Notes: generated from the letters alone by a model not told the origin. A DNA stretch of 64,000 bases from Mesorhizobium sp. 131-2-1 (GCF_016756535.1 NZ_AP023247.1:5022501-5086500); one strand, 5' to 3'. Counted from the stretch's first letter, positions 7,967 through 17,402 are shown. Program-made: numbers and translations.

Positions 7967-9052
7967 ATGTTCATCGTCGACACCGACGTTCACAATTACT
8001 GGTCCAGCGCCGAGGTGCTGCTCCCCTATCTCGAACCCTATTGGCGCGATTTCCTGGTGCGCGGCGAAAAACCCGGCCCAACGGGAAGCTTTCCGCATGG
8101 CCACCGCCCCTGGCTGCATCCGGAGGGCTTTTCGCGGCACGATATCCGCCCTCAGACCGAGGAAGACAACTACCTGATCATGAAGGAGAAGCACCTCGAT
8201 CTCTACGGTATCGACGTGGCGATCCTCACCGCTGACGAGCCTCTGGAAGCCTCGACGCTGGCCAACTACCACTATGCCAACGCGCTGGTGAAAGCCTACA
8301 ATGATTACATGATCGACTGGTGGCTGCCGAAAGACAGCCGCTTCAAGGGATCGATCATCATTTCGCCGACCGACCCGCATGGCGCGGCAGCAGAGATCCG
8401 GCGGCTCGGCGGCCACAAGGACATCGTCCAAGTCCTGGCAAGCCACGGCTCTCAGCGCCCCTATGGCGATCCTTTCTACCATCCGATCTACGAGGCCTGC
8501 GCAGAGGTCGGCCTGCCCTTCGCCATCCATTTCGGCGGCCAGGGCGGTGTCAACCACAACGCGGTCGCCAGCGGCCCGACCGCCTACTACTGGGAAACGC
8601 ACGCCCTCCTCAGCCAGCCGGCGATGACCCATGTGGTCAGCATGATTTCCAACGGCGTCTTCGAGAAATATCCCGACCTCTATTTCGTCGTCATCGAGTG
8701 CGGCGTGTCGTGGGTGCCGTCGCTGATGTGGCGGCTCGACGCCAACTTCAAGGCGCTGCGCAAGGAGACGCCGTGGCTGAAGATGCTGCCGTCGGAATAT
8801 TGCCGCCGCAACATCCGCTTCAGCACCCAGCCGCTCGAGCAGCCGCAGAACGTCAAGCACCTCTGGGAGACGCTGGAGCACATGGACGGGCAGAACACGC
8901 TGCTTTTCGCCTCCGACTATCCGCACTGGGACTTCGACGCGCCGACCAATCTGCACATCCCGCCGGCATGGCGCGAGAAGGTCATGGGGCTGAATGCGCT
9001 GGAGGTCTACAAGCGCATCGAGGCTCCGGCCGCCACAGCGAGGGTCGCCTGA
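7967..9052 (+). CDS. Amidohydrolase-family metalloenzyme (Amidohydro_2, ACMSD-like)
   Basis: 361 residues from ATG 7967, which follows GGCAGG; an in-frame ATG also exists at 7949. The metal site opens as DTDVH (residues 5-9) rather than HxH, a variant seen in this family. It continues with a histidine in PFAIHFGG and ends with LFASDYPHWD, whose aspartate is the last ligand. Members hydrolyse or decarboxylate cyclic and aromatic acids. The substrate is unknown. The stop TGA overlaps the Rieske start by one base (TGATG), so the two are made together. Confidence 0.82.
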   Translation: MFIVDTDVHNYWSSAEVLLPYLEPYWRDFLVRGEKPGPTGSFPHGHRPWLHPEGFSRHDIRPQTEEDNYLIMKEKHLDLYGIDVAILTADEPLEASTLANYHYANALVKAYNDYMIDWWLPKDSRFKGSIIISPTDPHGAAAEIRRLGGHKDIVQVLASHGSQRPYGDPFYHPIYEACAEVGLPFAIHFGGQGGVNHNAVASGPTAYYWETHALLSQPAMTHVVSMISNGVFEKYPDLYFVVIECGVSWVPSLMWRLDANFKALRKETPWLKMLPSEYCRRNIRFSTQPLEQPQNVKHLWETLEHMDGQNTLLFASDYPHWDFDAPTNLHIPPAWREKVMGLNALEVYKRIEAPAATARVA

Positions 9053-9429
9053 TGAGCGCCGCCGCGACCGCTCCCGCACTCACCTTCGCCTGCAAGACTG
9101 CCGACGTCGCGGTGGGCAAGCCGAGGATCGTTCCTTACGGCCGCCTCAGCGTCGGCATCTTCCAGCTCGAGGATGGCTACGCCGCCCTGCTCAACGTCTG
9201 CCCGCATCGGGCGGGCCAGCTTTGCGAAGGGCCGATATCCGGCACCACCAGGCAAACGGACAAGACCGAGTTCGTCTACGAGCGCGCCGGCGAGATCATC
9301 CGCTGCGCCTGGCATGGATGGGAGTTCGACATCCGGTCCGGCAAATGCCTGGTCGACGACAAGCTGAAGGCGCGCACTTTTCCAGTGCATGTCGACGGCG
9401 ACGACATCTATCTCGAAATGGGCCGCTGA
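9052..9429 (+). CDS. Small Rieske 2Fe-2S protein (ferredoxin type)
   Basis: 125 residues, one Rieske domain with no catalytic domain. Ligands are C50 and H52 (CPHRAGQLC) and C85 and H88 (CAWHGW), the standard C-x-H and C-x2-H pairs. An insertion of about 20 residues between the two pairs (GTTRQTDKTEFVYERAGE) is longer than in most ferredoxins. It could be an electron carrier between the reductase at 5878 and an oxygenase. It shares a one-base overlap with the amidohydrolase and is 27 bases before the HD gene. Confidence 0.85.
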   Translation: MSAAATAPALTFACKTADVAVGKPRIVPYGRLSVGIFQLEDGYAALLNVCPHRAGQLCEGPISGTTRQTDKTEFVYERAGEIIRCAWHGWEFDIRSGKCLVDDKLKARTFPVHVDGDDIYLEMGR

Positions 9430-9456
9430 CGGCAACCAGCAATTGGAGTTTCGACA

Positions 9457-10080
9457 ATGGAAACCGTGAAGTTCACCCAGATGAAGGACGGCGACCGCGA
9501 GGATTATGCCTTCCTGACCGAACACGAAATCGAATTTGCGGCCGGCACGGCAGATCGGCTTCTGGCGGCGATGGTCGAACTCGACAAATCGCTGTCAGGC
9601 TACAAGGTGACGCGGCTCGGTCATTCGCTGCAGGCCGCCACGCGCGCCTGGAACGCTGGCGCCGACATCGACTGGGTGGTGTCTGCACTGCTGCACGACA
9701 TCGGCGACATCTACGCTCCCTACAACCACGACGAATACGCTGCCGCGATCCTGCGCCCCTTCGTGCGCGAGCAATGTGCATGGGTTGTCGAGAAGCACGG
9801 CGACTTTCAGCTGGTCTATTATGGCGAGCACGTCGGCGCGAACCCGCACAAGCGGGATGCCTTTAGGGACAGCGAGTATTTCGACGACTGCGCGGAGTTC
9901 TGCGAAAAATGGGACCAGTCGAGCTTCGACCCGGACTACCCGACCCGGCCGCTGGATCTCTTCGCCCCAATGGTGCGCGAGGTCTTCGCCCGCAAGAGCT
10001 ATGATCCGGCAGTGGTCCGCACCGGCCTACGGGAAGCCCTGTCGAATGCCGCGCTCGCCGCGGCGCGTTCGGCGATCTAG
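9457..10080 (+). CDS. HD-domain protein of the COG4341 type, possible diiron oxygenase
   Basis: 207 residues. Likely metal ligands are H56 (GHSLQ), H80-D81 (LLHDIGD), H91 (YNHDEY), H114 (EKHGDF) and D153 (KWDQ). This is the H...HD...H...H...D set of two-metal HD proteins. The 24-residue spacing from the first His to the HD pair matches PhnZ, a mixed-valent diiron oxygenase. The family is usually labelled 'predicted phosphohydrolase' without proof. Position 118 is Q where, from memory, PhnZ has its phosphonate-binding lysine, so a phosphonate substrate is not supported. A Rieske protein in the same operon hints at redox chemistry. Confidence 0.75.
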   Translation: METVKFTQMKDGDREDYAFLTEHEIEFAAGTADRLLAAMVELDKSLSGYKVTRLGHSLQAATRAWNAGADIDWVVSALLHDIGDIYAPYNHDEYAAAILRPFVREQCAWVVEKHGDFQLVYYGEHVGANPHKRDAFRDSEYFDDCAEFCEKWDQSSFDPDYPTRPLDLFAPMVREVFARKSYDPAVVRTGLREALSNAALAAARSAI

Positions 10081-10086
10081 AGCTCG

Positions 10087-11091
10087 CTAGCCAAATGCAG
10101 CTGTCGGCCTTAGCGAACCCACCTTGGCGCCGATGCGGCTTTGGACCGGCGGATTGGCCTGTTCGATGAGCCTTGCCGCCAGCGCCTGGTCGTCGCTGAG
10201 CAGCTTGGCCAGCACAGCGGCGATCATCACCTCGGCGGCGCGGCCGGCGCCGTCATCGCATTTCAGTGCAATGCCGAGGCCAAGCTCGGGAACGGCGGCG
10301 CAATAGACGCCCTCGGCGCCGGTCTTGACAAAGATGCGGCCGGGAGCCGCCTGCATCAGCGCGACATCGGCCTTGCCGGTTCCGGCGACAAGGAACGGCT
10401 CGGCCATGCAGGCAGACAAAAGCCGCTTTGCCGCTTTGGCGCGCAGCGGCGAAAAGCCCCTGCCCGTCGCCATGCGGGCAAAGCCCAGCGCGAAGCTTTT
10501 CAGCGGCACGGCATAGGTCGGGATGGAGCAGCCATCGGTCGCGCAATGGGAGACGTCATGGGCGGCGCCGGTGACCGACTGCATGGCGTCGCGGACCATC
10601 TCCTGCTGCGCATGGCCGGCTTTGACGTAGCCGCGATGGGCGATGCCGGCGTGCACGCAGGTGCAGAGGAAACCTGAATGCTTGCCGGAGCAGTTGTTGT
10701 GCAGCGCATTCGGCACGCTGCCGGTACGGGCGAGAGCAATCTCCGCTTCATGGCTCGACGGCCAATGCGCACCGCATTCCAGCGCGGTTCTGTCGAGACC
10801 GGCTTTCGCCAGCATGGCTTGCGCCAGTTCGACATGCGCCGGCTCGCCGGAATGCGAGGCGCATGCGAGCGCCAGTTCACGGTCGCCAAAGCCATAGGCG
10901 TCGGCCGTGCCGCTTTCGACCAACGGCAGCGCCTGGATCGCCTTCACCGCCGAGCGCGGAAACACCGGACGCGCCGTGTCGCCAATCTCCAGCAACGGCT
11001 TGCCGTCGGCGTCGAAGACAGCGACCGCGCCACGATGGGCACTCTCGACCACCGCGCCGCGCAGAACCTCGACCAGAACCGGATTTGCCAT
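10087..11091 (-). CDS. Class 3 L-asparaginase (Rhizobium etli ReAV type)
   Basis: 334 residues. The residues I recall for R. etli ReAV (S48, K51, S80 at the active site; C135, K138, C189 at zinc) all appear shifted by one: S47 and K50 in PRSAVK, S79 in CASHSG, C134 and K137 in NNCSGK, C188 in DGCSIP. The enzyme hydrolyses L-asparagine to aspartate and ammonia and is unrelated to the E. coli type. It converges on the HD gene (6 bases between stops). It follows the thiolase on the same strand after 54 bases, which may or may not be one transcript. Confidence 0.92.
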   Translation of the reverse strand: MANPVLVEVLRGAVVESAHRGAVAVFDADGKPLLEIGDTARPVFPRSAVKAIQALPLVESGTADAYGFGDRELALACASHSGEPAHVELAQAMLAKAGLDRTALECGAHWPSSHEAEIALARTGSVPNALHNNCSGKHSGFLCTCVHAGIAHRGYVKAGHAQQEMVRDAMQSVTGAAHDVSHCATDGCSIPTYAVPLKSFALGFARMATGRGFSPLRAKAAKRLLSACMAEPFLVAGTGKADVALMQAAPGRIFVKTGAEGVYCAAVPELGLGIALKCDDGAGRAAEVMIAAVLAKLLSDDQALAARLIEQANPPVQSRIGAKVGSLRPTAAFG

Positions 11092-11145
11092 GCTGCCTCC
11101 CGCACGCGCACGCCCAGAGGGCGCCGCTTTAAATGCGGGCCGCTT

Positions 11146-12312
11146 CTACCTGATCCGGTCGAGAATGGAAACGTAGTTGGCGACGGCGGCGCCGCCCATG
11201 TTGAAGATGCCGCCAAGTTTGGCTCCCGGCACCTGGATGCCACCGGCCTCGCCGGTCAACTGCATGGCGGTCAGCACGTGCATCGAGACGCCGGTGGCGC
11301 CGATCGGGTGGCCCTTGGCCTTCAGCCCGCCGGAGGGATTGACCGGCAAGCGACCGTCCTTCGCCGTCGTGCCGTCCAGCGCCAGTTTGGCGCCCTCGCC
11401 GGGCTTGGCCAGGCCCATCGCCTCATACTCGATCAGTTCGGCGATGGTGAAGCAGTCATGCGTCTCGACGAAGGAGAGATCGTCGAGCGTCACGCCGGCC
11501 TTCTTCAGCGCCTGGTTCCAGGCCTGCTCGCAGCCCTCGAAGGCAAGGATGTCGCGCTTCGACATCGGCAGGAAATCCTGGACGTGCTCGTTGGCGCGGA
11601 ATGTGACGGCGCGGCGCATCCTCAGCGCCGTCGCGGTGTCGGTCAGCACGAGTGCGGCGGCGCCATCAGAGACCAGCGAACAGTCGGTGCGCTTCAAGGG
11701 ACCGGCGACGAAGGGGTTCTTCTCGCTCTCCTGGCGGCAGAATTCGAAGCCGAAATCCTTGCGCATCTGCGCATAGGGATTGTCGACGCCGTTCTTGTGG
11801 TTCTTGGCGGCGATCATGGCGAGTGCATCCGACTGGTCGCCATAGCGCTGGAAATAGGCCTGCGCGATCTTGCCGAAAACGCCGGCAAAGCCGGCCGGAG
11901 TGTCGCCATCCTCAGGCAGATAGGAGGCCTTGAGCAGGTTCTTGCCGATCTCGGGGCCAGGCGTCGTGGTCATCTGCTCGGCGCCGACCACCAGAACGAT
12001 GCGGGCGGCGTTGGCGTCGATGGCGCGGATGCCTTGACGGACCGCGGCGGAGCCGGTGGCGCAGGCGTTCTCGACGCGGGTCGCCGGCTTGAAGCGCAAC
12101 CGGTCATCGGCTTGCAGCACCAGGCTCGCGGTGAAATCCTGCGGCGAGAAGCCGGCATTGAAATGGCCGAGCACAATCTCGTCGACATCGTCCGGGCCGA
12201 TGCCGGCGTGGTCCAACGCCTCGACGGCGACCTTGGTTATCAGGCCCTCTAGTGTCTCGCCTTCGAGCTTGCCGAAGCGCGAATGCGCCCAGCCGACGAT
12301 GCATGCGGTCAT
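11146..12312 (-). CDS. Thiolase-superfamily acetyl-CoA acetyltransferase (SCP-x-like)
   Basis: 388 residues from ATG 12312, which follows GGAGG; an earlier in-frame ATG at 12324 has no such site. The nucleophilic cysteine is C84 in ENACATGSAA. The catalytic histidines lie in ETHDCF and GLKAKGHPIGATG. The overall pattern is that of SCP-x/DitF thiolases rather than PhaA, so the substrate may be a branched or unusual acyl-CoA. Divergent from betI, with a 115-bp inverted repeat in between. Confidence 0.85.
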   Translation of the reverse strand: MTACIVGWAHSRFGKLEGETLEGLITKVAVEALDHAGIGPDDVDEIVLGHFNAGFSPQDFTASLVLQADDRLRFKPATRVENACATGSAAVRQGIRAIDANAARIVLVVGAEQMTTTPGPEIGKNLLKASYLPEDGDTPAGFAGVFGKIAQAYFQRYGDQSDALAMIAAKNHKNGVDNPYAQMRKDFGFEFCRQESEKNPFVAGPLKRTDCSLVSDGAAALVLTDTATALRMRRAVTFRANEHVQDFLPMSKRDILAFEGCEQAWNQALKKAGVTLDDLSFVETHDCFTIAELIEYEAMGLAKPGEGAKLALDGTTAKDGRLPVNPSGGLKAKGHPIGATGVSMHVLTAMQLTGEAGGIQVPGAKLGGIFNMGGAAVANYVSILDRIR

Positions 12313-12352
12313 AACAGCCTCCATTTGCCGCGCGGCCCCGCGTGTATTGATC

Positions 12353-12467
12353 TTCAGGTGATGCCAGCCTGCGAATGGTGATTTCCTGCGCTTCCGGTGC
12401 TCACGTACTTAAGTACGCTCCGCTCCGGTTCTCGAAAATCGCCATTCTCGGCGCGGCCTGACCTGAA
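12353..12467. repeat. 115-bp imperfect inverted repeat with palindromic centre
   Basis: The ends TTCAGGT (12353-12359) and ACCTGAA (12461-12467) are exact inverse copies. Symmetry continues inward through GAATGGTGATTT (12373-12384) and AAATCGCCATTC (12436-12447), then CCGG blocks. It meets at the perfect 12-bp palindrome GTACTTAAGTAC (12405-12416). The whole could extrude as one long hairpin. It sits in the 330-base gap between the thiolase and betI and looks like a mobile palindromic element of the REP/MITE kind. No coding capacity. Confidence 0.8.
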
Positions 12468-12584
12468 CCTCAACACACGCTAGCACGTCCTGTCGCGGGA
12501 TGAGATCCAATATTGTTCAACAGTGAACTTTTTTCCAGCCAATGGGATGGGCCAGAGCCGCACGATCGGTTGATCCCAGCTCGA

Positions 12585-12614
12585 TTTTTTGTTGATTGAT
12601 CCGTCAATAAAAAA
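12585..12614. promoter_or_regulatory. BetI operator
   Basis: Arms TTTTTTGTTGA (12585-12595) and TCAATAAAAAA (12604-12614) are inverse copies at 10 of 11 positions around an 8-base centre. The core TTGATTGATCCGTCAATA resembles the TTGA...TCAA palindrome I recall for the E. coli BetI site. It ends 28 bases before the betI start, so BetI would repress its own operon, with choline relieving repression. Confidence 0.68.
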
Positions 12615-12642
12615 TAATCTCGCAGCGAGCCCGGATCCCAAA

Positions 12643-13233
12643 ATGCCGAAAATCGGAATGGAACCCTTGCGCCGCAAGGCGCTCATCGACGCGACGATCT
12701 CTGCGATCGGCGAGCGCGGCTCGCTGGACGTGACGATGTCGGAGATCGCCGGCCGCGCCGGCGTGTCGTCAGCGCTTGCGCACCACTATTTCGGCGCCAA
12801 GGACGAGCTGTTGTTCGCGACGATGCGGCACATACTGGCGGAGCTCAACACCGACACCCGGCGCGCCCTTCGCGCCACCGGCACGGCGCGCCAGCGTGTC
12901 TCGGCCGTGGTCGCGGTCAGCTTCTCCGACGACCAGTTCCAGCCCGAGACCATCGCCGCATGGCTTGCCTTCTATGTCGAGGCGCAGAAGTCCTCGGCTT
13001 TGCGACGCCTGCTCAAGGTCTATGCCAGGCGGCTGCATTCGAACCTGATGAGCGGGCTGACCGGGATCCTGTCCAGGCGTGAAGCGGATCGCGTCGCGGA
13101 AGCGACGGCGGCGCTGATCGACGGGCTCTACATCCGGCGCGCGCTGAAGGACGGCGTGCCGGGCGCGGCGACGGCCATCGCGCTCGTCGAAGACTATCTC
13201 GAAACCAAGCTCAGCGGACGGAGCCTGCCTTGA
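12643..13233 (+). CDS. betI: HTH-type repressor BetI
   Basis: 196 residues, the usual BetI length, starting [20 protein letters not shown]. The TetR helix-turn-helix is [22 protein letters not shown]. In-frame codons exist upstream to 12589 but would overrun the operator, and the homologous start is clear. It responds to choline and represses the bet genes. Its stop overlaps the TTG start of betC by four bases (TTGA), so it is the first gene of a coupled operon. Confidence 0.93.
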   Translation: MPKIGMEPLRRKALIDATISAIGERGSLDVTMSEIAGRAGVSSALAHHYFGAKDELLFATMRHILAELNTDTRRALRATGTARQRVSAVVAVSFSDDQFQPETIAAWLAFYVEAQKSSALRRLLKVYARRLHSNLMSGLTGILSRREADRVAEATAALIDGLYIRRALKDGVPGAATAIALVEDYLETKLSGRSLP

Positions 13234-14759
13234 CGACCGGACGGCCAAATTTCCTGATCGTCATGGTCGATCAGCTCAACGGCACGCTGTTCCCCGACGG
13301 GCCGGCGGAGTTCCTGCACGTGCCGCATCTGAAGGCGCTCGCCCAGCGCTCGGCGCGCTTCGCCAACAACTACACCGCCTCGCCGCTCTGCGCGCCGGGC
13401 CGCGCCTCCTTCATGAGCGGGCAACTGCCGTCGCGCACCGGTGTCTATGACAATGCGGCCGAATTCACCTCCTCGATCCCGACTTTCGCGCATCACCTGC
13501 GCGCCGCCGGCTACTACACCTGCCTGTCGGGAAAGATGCATTTCGTCGGGCCGGACCAGTTGCACGGCTTCGAGGAGCGGCTGACCACCGACATTTATCC
13601 CGCCGATTTCGGCTGGACGCCGGACTATCGCAAGCCCGGCGAGCGCATCGACTGGTGGTACCACAATCTGGGCTCGGTGACCGGCGCCGGTGTCGCCGAG
13701 ACCACCAACCAGATGGAGTATGACGACGAGGTCGTCTTCCTGGCGACGCAAAAGCTCTACCAGCTGTCGCGGGAGCAGGACGATGCGGATCGACGGCCGT
13801 GGTGCCTCACCGTTTCGCTGTCGCATCCGCACGACCCCTACGTCGCGCGCAAGCAGTATTGGGATCTCTACGAGAATTGCCAGGCGCTCGATCCGGAGAC
13901 CGGGTTCATCGCCCATGACGAGCAGGATGCGCACTCGCAGCGGCTCTACCGCGCCAGCGACTATGCTGCTTTCGAGATCACCCGCGAGCAGGTGCGCCGT
14001 TCGCGGCGCGGCTATTTCGCCAACATCTCCTATGTCGACGACAAGCTCGGCGAGCTTCTCGACGTTCTCAAGCGCACCCGCATGCTCGACGACACCGTCA
14101 TCCTGTTCTGCTCGGATCATGGCGACATGCTCGGCGAGCGTGGCCTGTGGTTCAAGATGAGCTTCTTCGAAGGCTCGGCGCGGGTGCCGCTGATGATCGC
14201 CGGCAAGGGCGTCCCGGCCGGGCTGATCGAGACGCCGGTCTCCAATCTCGACGTGACGCCGACGCTGTGCGACCTCGCCGGCATCGACATGAGCGCGATC
14301 GCGCCATGGACCGACGGCCAGTCGCTGCTGCCGCTTGCCAATGGCAGGCAGCGCAGTGCGCCGGTGTTGATCGAGTATGCGGCCGAGGGCTCCTACGCGC
14401 CGCTGGTGGCGATCCGCGACGGCAAATACAAGTTCGTCCATTGCGAGCTCGACCCGCCGCAGCTGTTCGATCTCGAGGCCGATCCGCTCGAGCGCGAAAA
14501 TCTCGCCGACGATCCGGCGAACGCGGCCCTGGTGGCGGCGTTCATGGACAAGGTCCGGGCGCGCTGGGACATGGCCGGCTTCGACGCCGCCGTGCGTGAG
14601 AGCCAGGCGCGCCGCTGGGTCGTCTATCGGGCGCTGCGCAACGGCGCCTATTACCCGTGGGATTTCCAGCCGCTGCAGAAGGCCTCGGAGCGCTACATGC
14701 GCAACCACATGAACCTCGACAATCTCGAAGAGAGCAAACGGTATCCGCGAGGCGAATGA
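13230..14759 (+). CDS. betC: Choline sulfatase
   Basis: 509 residues. The sulfatase signature C54-A-P-G-R (matured to formylglycine) is in [10 protein letters not shown], and metal ligands include D14 (MVDQ) and the pair in CSDHGDMLG. The conserved C-terminal tail (YPWDFQP...ERYMRNHM) is characteristic of BetC. It hydrolyses choline-O-sulfate to choline and sulfate. The start is TTG 13230, with GGAG 8 bases upstream. It overlaps the next gene by four bases (ATGA). Confidence 0.94.
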   Translation: MTTGRPNFLIVMVDQLNGTLFPDGPAEFLHVPHLKALAQRSARFANNYTASPLCAPGRASFMSGQLPSRTGVYDNAAEFTSSIPTFAHHLRAAGYYTCLSGKMHFVGPDQLHGFEERLTTDIYPADFGWTPDYRKPGERIDWWYHNLGSVTGAGVAETTNQMEYDDEVVFLATQKLYQLSREQDDADRRPWCLTVSLSHPHDPYVARKQYWDLYENCQALDPETGFIAHDEQDAHSQRLYRASDYAAFEITREQVRRSRRGYFANISYVDDKLGELLDVLKRTRMLDDTVILFCSDHGDMLGERGLWFKMSFFEGSARVPLMIAGKGVPAGLIETPVSNLDVTPTLCDLAGIDMSAIAPWTDGQSLLPLANGRQRSAPVLIEYAAEGSYAPLVAIRDGKYKFVHCELDPPQLFDLEADPLERENLADDPANAALVAAFMDKVRARWDMAGFDAAVRESQARRWVVYRALRNGAYYPWDFQPLQKASERYMRNHMNLDNLEESKRYPRGE

Positions 14760-15757
14760 TGACCACCCTTGTCCCCTCCCTCGATCACCTAAAGCAGGCC
14801 TATGCCGTCACCTCGACGGCAACGCAGGTGACGCCGCTGCTGGAATCGACAGCGCTCGCCCGCGAAACCGGTGCGGCCCGCGCCTTCGTCAAGCCGGAAT
14901 CGCTGCAATGGGCCGGCTCCTTCAAGGTGCGCGGCGCCTATTGGCGGCTGAAACAGCTTTCGCCTGATGCAGCGAAGAAGGGCGTCGTCGCATACTCGTC
15001 GGGCAATTTCGCGCAAGGGCTGGCGGCGGCCGGCCAGGCGCTCGGCATTCCCGTCACCATCGTCATGCCGATCGACGCGCCGGCCGCCAAGCGTGACGCC
15101 ACCGCTGGCTATAGCGCGCGCGTCGTGCTGACCGACCATGGCGATCGTGCACGCGAGGAAGTTGCGGCCGCCAAGGCGCGCGAGATTGCCGAAACCGAGG
15201 GCCTCACCCTGCTGCATCCCTTCGACGATCCCGAAATCGTCGCTGGCCAGGCCGGCGCCGGGCTGGAGGCGCTCGACCAGTTGGCGGCAAAGAATACTCA
15301 CGCAGACCTGGTGTTCTGCTCGGTCGGCGGCGGCGGGCTGATCGGCGGCGTGTCGCTCGCCTTCCACTATCGGTCGCCGAAGACCGAGATCATCGCCGTC
15401 GAGCCTGAAGGCTTCAACGGCATGGGCTCGTCGCTGGCGCATGGCGCCATCGAGACGATGCCGATCGGGCCGAAATCGATCTGCGACGGGCTGATGGCGA
15501 GGAAGCCCGGCGAAGCGCCCTTCGCGGCGGTGAGCGCGGCCGGCGTGCGCGGCGTCACCGTCGACGACGCTTCGGTGCGGCGGGCGATGAAGATCGCCTT
15601 CGAGCGGATGAAGCTGGTGCTCGAGCCGTCGGGCGCGGCGTCGCTCGCGGCGCTGCTTGGGGGCAAGGTGAACGTGGCGGGAAAAACCGTCCTTGTTGTG
15701 GCTACCGGCGGCAATGTCTCGCTCGCCGATTTCATGGCGCATATGAACAATGCTTGA
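14756..15757 (+). CDS. PLP-dependent threonine/serine dehydratase-like enzyme in the bet operon
   Basis: 333 residues, fold type II PLP enzyme. The Schiff-base lysine is K57 in SFKVRGAY, the substrate loop is SSGNFAQG (81-88), and the phosphate loop is GGGGL (191-195). No C-terminal ACT regulatory domain follows, so it resembles catabolic dehydratases or the ectoine-utilisation enzyme EutB rather than IlvA. It overlaps betC by 4 bases and betA by 8, so it is a true operon member. A link to serine or threonine released in betaine catabolism is only a guess. Confidence 0.85.
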   Translation: MMTTLVPSLDHLKQAYAVTSTATQVTPLLESTALARETGAARAFVKPESLQWAGSFKVRGAYWRLKQLSPDAAKKGVVAYSSGNFAQGLAAAGQALGIPVTIVMPIDAPAAKRDATAGYSARVVLTDHGDRAREEVAAAKAREIAETEGLTLLHPFDDPEIVAGQAGAGLEALDQLAAKNTHADLVFCSVGGGGLIGGVSLAFHYRSPKTEIIAVEPEGFNGMGSSLAHGAIETMPIGPKSICDGLMARKPGEAPFAAVSAAGVRGVTVDDASVRRAMKIAFERMKLVLEPSGAASLAALLGGKVNVAGKTVLVVATGGNVSLADFMAHMNNA

Positions 15758-17402
15758 AGCGGATTTCGTCATCATCGGCTCCGGCTCCGCCGGCTCGGCC
15801 ATGGCCTACAGGCTGTCGGAGGACGGCAAGCACTCGGTGATCGTCATCGAGTTCGGCGGCACCGATATCGGGCCGCTGATCCAGATGCCGTCGGCGCTGT
15901 CGATCCCGCTCAACATGAGCCTCTACGACTGGGGCTTCGCCAGCGAGCCGGAACCGCATCTCGGCGGCCGGGTGCTCGCCACCCCGCGCGGCAAGGTGAT
16001 CGGCGGCTCGTCCTCGATCAACGGCATGGTCTATGTGCGCGGCCATGCGCGCGACTTCGACCACTGGGCCGAGCAGGGCGCGACCGGCTGGGGCTTCGCC
16101 GACGTGCTTCCCTACTTCAAGCGCATGGAGGATTCCGACGGCGGCGAGGATGGTTGGCGCGGCAAAAGCGGCCCGCTGCATGTGCAGCGCGGCACGCGCA
16201 AGAACCCGCTCTACGGCGCCTTCGTCGAGGCCGGCCGCCAGGCCGGCTTCGAACTGACCGACGACTACAACGGATCGAAGCAGGAAGGCTTCGGCCCGAT
16301 GGAGCAGACCATTTTGGGCGGCCGCCGCTGGTCGGCCGCTAACGCCTATCTGAAGCCGGCTCTCAAGCGCAAAAACGTCACTCTGGTCAAAGGCTTCGCC
16401 CGCCGCGTGGTCATCGAGAATCAACGCGCCACCGGCGTCGAGATCGAAGCTAACAAACAGATTCAGGTCGTTAAGGCGCGACGTGAGGTGATCGTGGCGG
16501 CCTCGTCGATCAATTCGCCGAAGATCCTGATGCTGTCCGGCATCGGCCCGGGCGCGCATCTGCAGGAGAACGGCATCCAGGTCGTCGCCGACCGGCCGGG
16601 TGTCGGCCGCAATCTGCAGGACCATATGGAGCTCTACATTCAGCAGGAATCGACCAAGCCGATCACGCTGAATTCAGTGCTCAACCCGTTCTCCAAGGCG
16701 TTGATCGGCGCGCAGTGGCTGTTCTTCCGGACCGGTCTCGGCGCCACCAACCATTTCGAGGCGGCCGCCTTCGTGCGCTCGCAGGCCGGCGTAGACTATC
16801 CTGATATCCAGTACCACTTCATCCCGGCGGCGGTGCGCTACGACGGCAAGGCGGCGGCGAAGTCGCATGGCTTCCAGGCGCATGTCGGGCCGATGCGCTC
16901 GAAGTCGCGCGGCTCGGTGACGCTGCGCTCGCCAGATGCCCGCGCCAAGCCGGTGATCCGCTTCAACTACATGTCGCATCCGGACGACTGGACGGAGTTC
17001 CGCCACTGCATCCGGCTGACCCGCGATATCTTCGGCCAAAAGGCTTTCGACAGTTTCCGTGGCAAGGAGATTTCGCCGGGCAGCCATGTGCAGTCGGACG
17101 AAGATCTCGACGCCTTCATCAGGGACCATGCCGAAAGCGCCTACCACCCTTGCGGCACCTGCAAGATGGGACGCGCCGATGACCTCATGAGCGTCGTCGA
17201 TCCGGAATGCCGGGTGATCGGCGTCGAGGGGCTGCGGGTCGCCGATTCCTCGATCTTCCCGCGGGTGACCAACGGCAATCTCAACGCGCCTTCGATCATG
17301 ACCGGCGAAAAGGCCTCCGATCACATCCTCGGCCGCACGCCGCTGGCGCCGTCCAACCAGGAGCCCTGGATCAATCCACGCTGGCAGGTGGCGGACAGAT
17401 AG
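15750..17402 (+). CDS. betA: Choline dehydrogenase (GMC flavoprotein)
   Basis: 550 residues. The FAD-binding motif G10-S-G-S-A-G15 is at the N-terminus, GMC signature 1 is in [18 protein letters not shown], and signature 2 is in [17 protein letters not shown]. The active-site histidine is H466 in [10 protein letters not shown]. It oxidises choline to betaine aldehyde at the inner membrane. It overlaps the dehydratase by eight bases; betB follows after 53 bases. Confidence 0.94.
   Translation: MLEADFVIIGSGSAGSAMAYRLSEDGKHSVIVIEFGGTDIGPLIQMPSALSIPLNMSLYDWGFASEPEPHLGGRVLATPRGKVIGGSSSINGMVYVRGHARDFDHWAEQGATGWGFADVLPYFKRMEDSDGGEDGWRGKSGPLHVQRGTRKNPLYGAFVEAGRQAGFELTDDYNGSKQEGFGPMEQTILGGRRWSAANAYLKPALKRKNVTLVKGFARRVVIENQRATGVEIEANKQIQVVKARREVIVAASSINSPKILMLSGIGPGAHLQENGIQVVADRPGVGRNLQDHMELYIQQESTKPITLNSVLNPFSKALIGAQWLFFRTGLGATNHFEAAAFVRSQAGVDYPDIQYHFIPAAVRYDGKAAAKSHGFQAHVGPMRSKSRGSVTLRSPDARAKPVIRFNYMSHPDDWTEFRHCIRLTRDIFGQKAFDSFRGKEISPGSHVQSDEDLDAFIRDHAESAYHPCGTCKMGRADDLMSVVDPECRVIGVEGLRVADSSIFPRVTNGNLNAPSIMTGEKASDHILGRTPLAPSNQEPWINPRWQVADR

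Noticed and set aside
9457..10080. HD protein as a phosphonate oxygenase (PhnZ or TmpB)
   Set aside because: The phosphonate-contact lysine is replaced by glutamine and no phn or tmp gene is adjacent; only the metal site is shared.
10678..12252. 524-residue plus-strand open frame opposite the asparaginase and thiolase
   Set aside because: Same antisense effect; no motifs and it spans two real genes and their spacer.
13194..14708. 504-residue minus-strand open frame opposite betC
   Set aside because: Antisense to a gene with the sulfatase signature and operon overlaps; no supporting motif.
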